This document shows, piece after piece, positions 23,132-24,744 of a DNA stretch of 24,744 nt (the stretch's first letter is position 1; every line of letters starts with the position of its first letter). Position numbers and translations under genes: made by a program. Source of the DNA: an uncultured Ruminococcus sp. (GTDB lineage: Bacteria > Bacillota > Clostridia > Lachnospirales > Lachnospiraceae). The notes beneath the pieces were generated by a model, which was given only the letters and a program-made list of their open reading frames with translations, did no database searches and was not told where the DNA came from. Where the stretch lies: NCBI GenBank assembly GCA_900541505.1, contig UQKK01000043.1, positions 1 to 24,744 on the forward strand. The letters run 5' to 3'.

Positions 23132-23545
23132 TTAATCAAACATGACATTCTTTTCAATATAATCCAGTTTCACCACCACATAGGGAAAAGTGGTTATCTC
23201 TTTGGTCTCCTCTCCCTTTTCCGGTCCAAGCAGATTGGTATGTATATAAACAGCGTTCTGTGTCTCATAGAGCGCCAGCACCTCCACACTGTAGCCGGTC
23301 TTCTTCTGCGCGCCGTACCCCTGTGCAATGTACAATGCTCCCTGGTCCGCATAGGTCAGTTTAAACGGCATGGATTTATTTTCCTCAATCATCTCTTTTA
23401 ACTCGTTGGGTACCGCCTCCTTGTCAAGAACCGTAAATTCCAGGTCCTGTAATTTCTCCGTTTTCTGCGGCCGGGTGATACAGCCTGTCAAAAGCGCCGC
23501 CACCAGGCAGAATATGAAGACCCGGCGTGATATCTTTCCAGTCAT
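23132..23545 (-). CDS. PrcB-domain lipoprotein
   Basis: A small lipoprotein: a basic N-terminus, a hydrophobic core and lipobox LTGC, then about 115 residues. The C-terminal part (GYSVEVLALYETQNAVYIHT...PYVVVKL) matches the PrcB C-terminal domain pattern. PrcB is a protease-complex inhibitor subunit described in Treponema, but a protease partner is not visible here. GGAG seven bases upstream favours the ATG at 23545 (137 residues). The ATG at 23563 has no good ribosome site but stays possible. It is the first gene of the minus-strand run and sits 11 bases before the SPOCS-LysM gene, so a role on the cell or forespore surface during sporulation is a fair guess. Confidence 0.75.
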   Translation of the reverse strand: MTGKISRRVFIFCLVAALLTGCITRPQKTEKLQDLEFTVLDKEAVPNELKEMIEENKSMPFKLTYADQGALYIAQGYGAQKKTGYSVEVLALYETQNAVYIHTNLLGPEKGEETKEITTFPYVVVKLDYIEKNVMFD

Positions 23546-23672
23546 CCCCATTCTCCGCGGCATATTTTCTCTATTATCTTATGAAAAAAAGAGGAGGAGT
23601 ATGCCCCGCGGGAGGTGAAAATCTTGATAGTTGAGGGGAGAAAATTTACTCTTCGTTTTTCTCTCCCAAACC

Positions 23673-23701
23673 TTGTATTTTCCTGCCCTCTCCTTTATAA
23701 T
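23673..23701 (+). promoter_or_regulatory. sigma-A promoter for the plsC-like gene
   Basis: TTGTAT (23673-23678), exactly 17 bases, then a perfect TATAAT (23696-23701). Transcription would start near 23707, so the in-frame GTG at 23615 cannot be the start of the gene on this transcript. Confidence 0.8.
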
Positions 23702-23743
23702 TGGAATCATCTAACAGTTTCAAAAGAAAAGAGGATTCATCAC

Positions 23744-24478
23744 ATGTTTCGCTTTATATGTATTGTCATTTTTCTCGTTCTTTTTCTTATCCTGTCCATC
23801 CCGGTTTTTTTCGTGGAATGGGTTATCGGAAAATTCAACCGCGAAAAGAGAGATTACAGTTCCCTGCGCATTGTGCAATGGGGATTTAAGACTATTCTGA
23901 AAATGACTTCCGTACAGACGACGGTTATCGGTGAGGAAAATATTCCTGATGAGCCGGTGCTTTTCATCGGGAATCACCGCAGTTTTTTCGATATCCTGCT
24001 CACCTACAGCCGCTGTCGGCGTCTCACAGGATATGTGGCAAAGAAAGAGATGGAGCACATTCCGCTCCTCTCCACCTGGATGAAATTTGTCTACTGCCTG
24101 TTCCTTGACAGAGAAAATCCCAAGGAAGGACTCAAGACCATCCTGACAGCGATTGAATATATCAAAAAGGGAATTTCTATCTGCATTTTCCCGGAAGGGA
24201 CCCGAAATAAAGGCGAAGAACTGAGCCTTCTCCCCTTTAAAGACGGGGCTTTTAAGATTGCTACCAAGACCGGATGTGCCATCATACCGATTTCCATGAA
24301 CAACACGATTGCCATCTTCGAAAAGCAATTTCCCCGGATAAAGAAAGTCCATGTGGTAATTGAGTACGGGGAACCTATCTATCCCGACCAACTGGATAAG
24401 GACACCAAACGGCATATCGGGGATTACGTGGAAAATGTGATTCGCGAGACGATACAGAAAAATGCCGAGCTGGTTTAA
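23744..24478 (+). CDS. plsC: 1-acyl-sn-glycerol-3-phosphate acyltransferase (PlsC-like)
   Basis: A 244-residue membrane-bound enzyme that acylates lysophosphatidic acid to phosphatidic acid in phospholipid synthesis. An N-terminal hydrophobic segment (about residues 3-27) anchors it. The acyltransferase motifs follow: NHRSFFD (His78, Asp83), the block around FLDRENP and FPEGTRN (residues 149-155), then VPIS-like IIPISMNN. The ATG at 23744 has GAGG nine bases upstream and lies after a strong promoter. The gene is divergent from the PrcB lipoprotein gene and is followed by about 265 bases without a gene. The symbol is given for the enzyme family; genomes of this group often have several paralogues. 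Confidence 0.9.
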   Translation: MFRFICIVIFLVLFLILSIPVFFVEWVIGKFNREKRDYSSLRIVQWGFKTILKMTSVQTTVIGEENIPDEPVLFIGNHRSFFDILLTYSRCRRLTGYVAKKEMEHIPLLSTWMKFVYCLFLDRENPKEGLKTILTAIEYIKKGISICIFPEGTRNKGEELSLLPFKDGAFKIATKTGCAIIPISMNNTIAIFEKQFPRIKKVHVVIEYGEPIYPDQLDKDTKRHIGDYVENVIRETIQKNAELV

Positions 24479-24503
24479 GGAAATTTTTAGTCAAAGAAAA
24501 TCC

Positions 24504-24576
24504 CCTCTACAAGGGCACACACGCCGCAAAACACAAAAATTCATGGTTTGAAGCGTATGTGCCCTTTAAAGAGAGG
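24504..24576. repeat. imperfect inverted repeat downstream of plsC
   Basis: AAGGGCACACACGC (24511-24524) faces GCGTATGTGCCCTT (24553-24566) over 14 bp with one mismatch, which is a G-U pair on the minus strand. CCTCT/AGAGG (24504-24508, 24572-24576) extends it after small internal loops. No U-run follows on either side, so it is not a simple terminator. Its better pairing on the minus strand suggests an RNA made from the right. Confidence 0.55.
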
Positions 24577-24599
24577 ATATGCTGTGTAAAAGGACCTGA

Positions 24600-24669
24600 G
24601 TGGAGAAACTCCGCATTAATTCCGTCTATCGCTCTTCATCGCCTTGTACTTACGACGTAAATGTCGTAA
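24600..24669. other. two hairpins at the right edge
   Basis: GTGGAG-AAA-CTCCGC (24600-24614) and TTACGAC-GTAAAT-GTCGTAA (24650-24669) are both clean stems. Together with the repeat at 24504-24576 they make the last 265 bases structured but gene-free. They could be the leader of a gene beyond the window. Confidence 0.4.
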
Positions 24670-24674
24670 CTTTA

Positions 24675-24702
24675 TTATGAACTTTCTCCGTTAGTGTATA
24701 AT
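24675..24702 (+). promoter_or_regulatory. weak candidate promoter reading out of the window
   Basis: A perfect TATAAT (24697-24702) has only a poor -35 (TTATGA, 24675-24680) at 16 bases. No ATG follows before the window ends, so nothing confirms it. Confidence 0.25.
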
Positions 24703-24744
24703 TTTAATTGGCAAAAATAAAGGGAAGAAGCAAAATACCTCTTC

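Noticed and set aside
23615..23743. 43-codon N-terminal extension of the plsC-like protein from a GTG
   Set aside because: The promoter at 23673-23701 lies inside it, and the ATG at 23744 has a better ribosome site and gives the normal membrane-anchor start.
1..24612. Shared 10-mer GAGAAACTCC at 13-22 and 24603-24612 as a flanking repeat of the window
   Set aside because: It is short, part of simple hairpins in both places, and expected by chance in self-complementary sequence.
1..24744. CRISPR array, tRNA or rRNA gene, prophage or insertion sequence
   Set aside because: No regularly spaced repeats, cloverleaf with anticodon arm, integrase, transposase or phage structural protein was seen.

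Overview
The window looks like a chromosome segment of a spore-forming, low-to-mid GC Firmicute, most likely a gut-type Lachnospiraceae/Clostridia member. The reasons are a SpoIIR gene, a SPOCS-LysM spore-coat-type gene, strong AGGAGG ribosome sites, sigma-A-like promoters, and protein families typical of that group (exported trigger-factor-like lipoprotein, CvfB, PrcB-domain lipoprotein, DUF1934). No tRNA, rRNA, CRISPR array, insertion sequence or prophage gene was found. No gene-free stretch exceeds 300 bases; the longest are the right edge (24479-24744), 12066-12312 and 9431-9676.

Layout, left to right. (1) 1-4392: a LacX-type aldose epimerase and an exported trigger-factor-like lipoprotein, both on the minus strand, ending at a strong terminator at 53-90. 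Then comes a minus-strand cardiolipin synthase, divergent from a small plus-strand membrane protein. (2) 4494-9526: a tight minus-strand operon of lower GC. It reads iclR-type regulator, ABC ATPase, permease 1, uridine-phosphorylase-like enzyme, substrate-binding lipoprotein, permease 2, with a clear promoter and a double palindrome at the regulator. It ends at a bidirectional terminator (4424-4488). (3) 9622-17147: minus-strand housekeeping genes: cvfB-like, a degenerate HPr-like gene, dnaE, pfkA, murI and a DUF1934 gene. A 113-bp palindromic element lies between dnaE and pfkA. (4) 17203-23545: minus-strand genes for an acyl-ACP thioesterase, a CDF metal exporter, spoIIR, a GntR/FadR regulator, ispE, a SPOCS-LysM protein and a PrcB-domain lipoprotein. 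(5) 23673-24744: a divergent plsC-like acyltransferase with a good promoter, then a non-coding edge holding an inverted repeat and hairpins.

The most interesting unit is region 2. It joins a NitT/TauT-family importer with two different permeases to an enzyme that keeps the uracil-recognition residues of uridine phosphorylase, all behind an IclR regulator with its own palindromic site. The simplest reading is an inducible uptake and phosphorolysis system for a pyrimidine nucleoside or a related compound. The substrate is inferred, not shown. The rest is mostly core metabolism, replication, envelope and sporulation genes. Within it, a phosphorylation-site-less HPr-like protein, an Asn-to-Leu change in the PfkA active-site loop and several unexplained inverted repeats deserve a second look.
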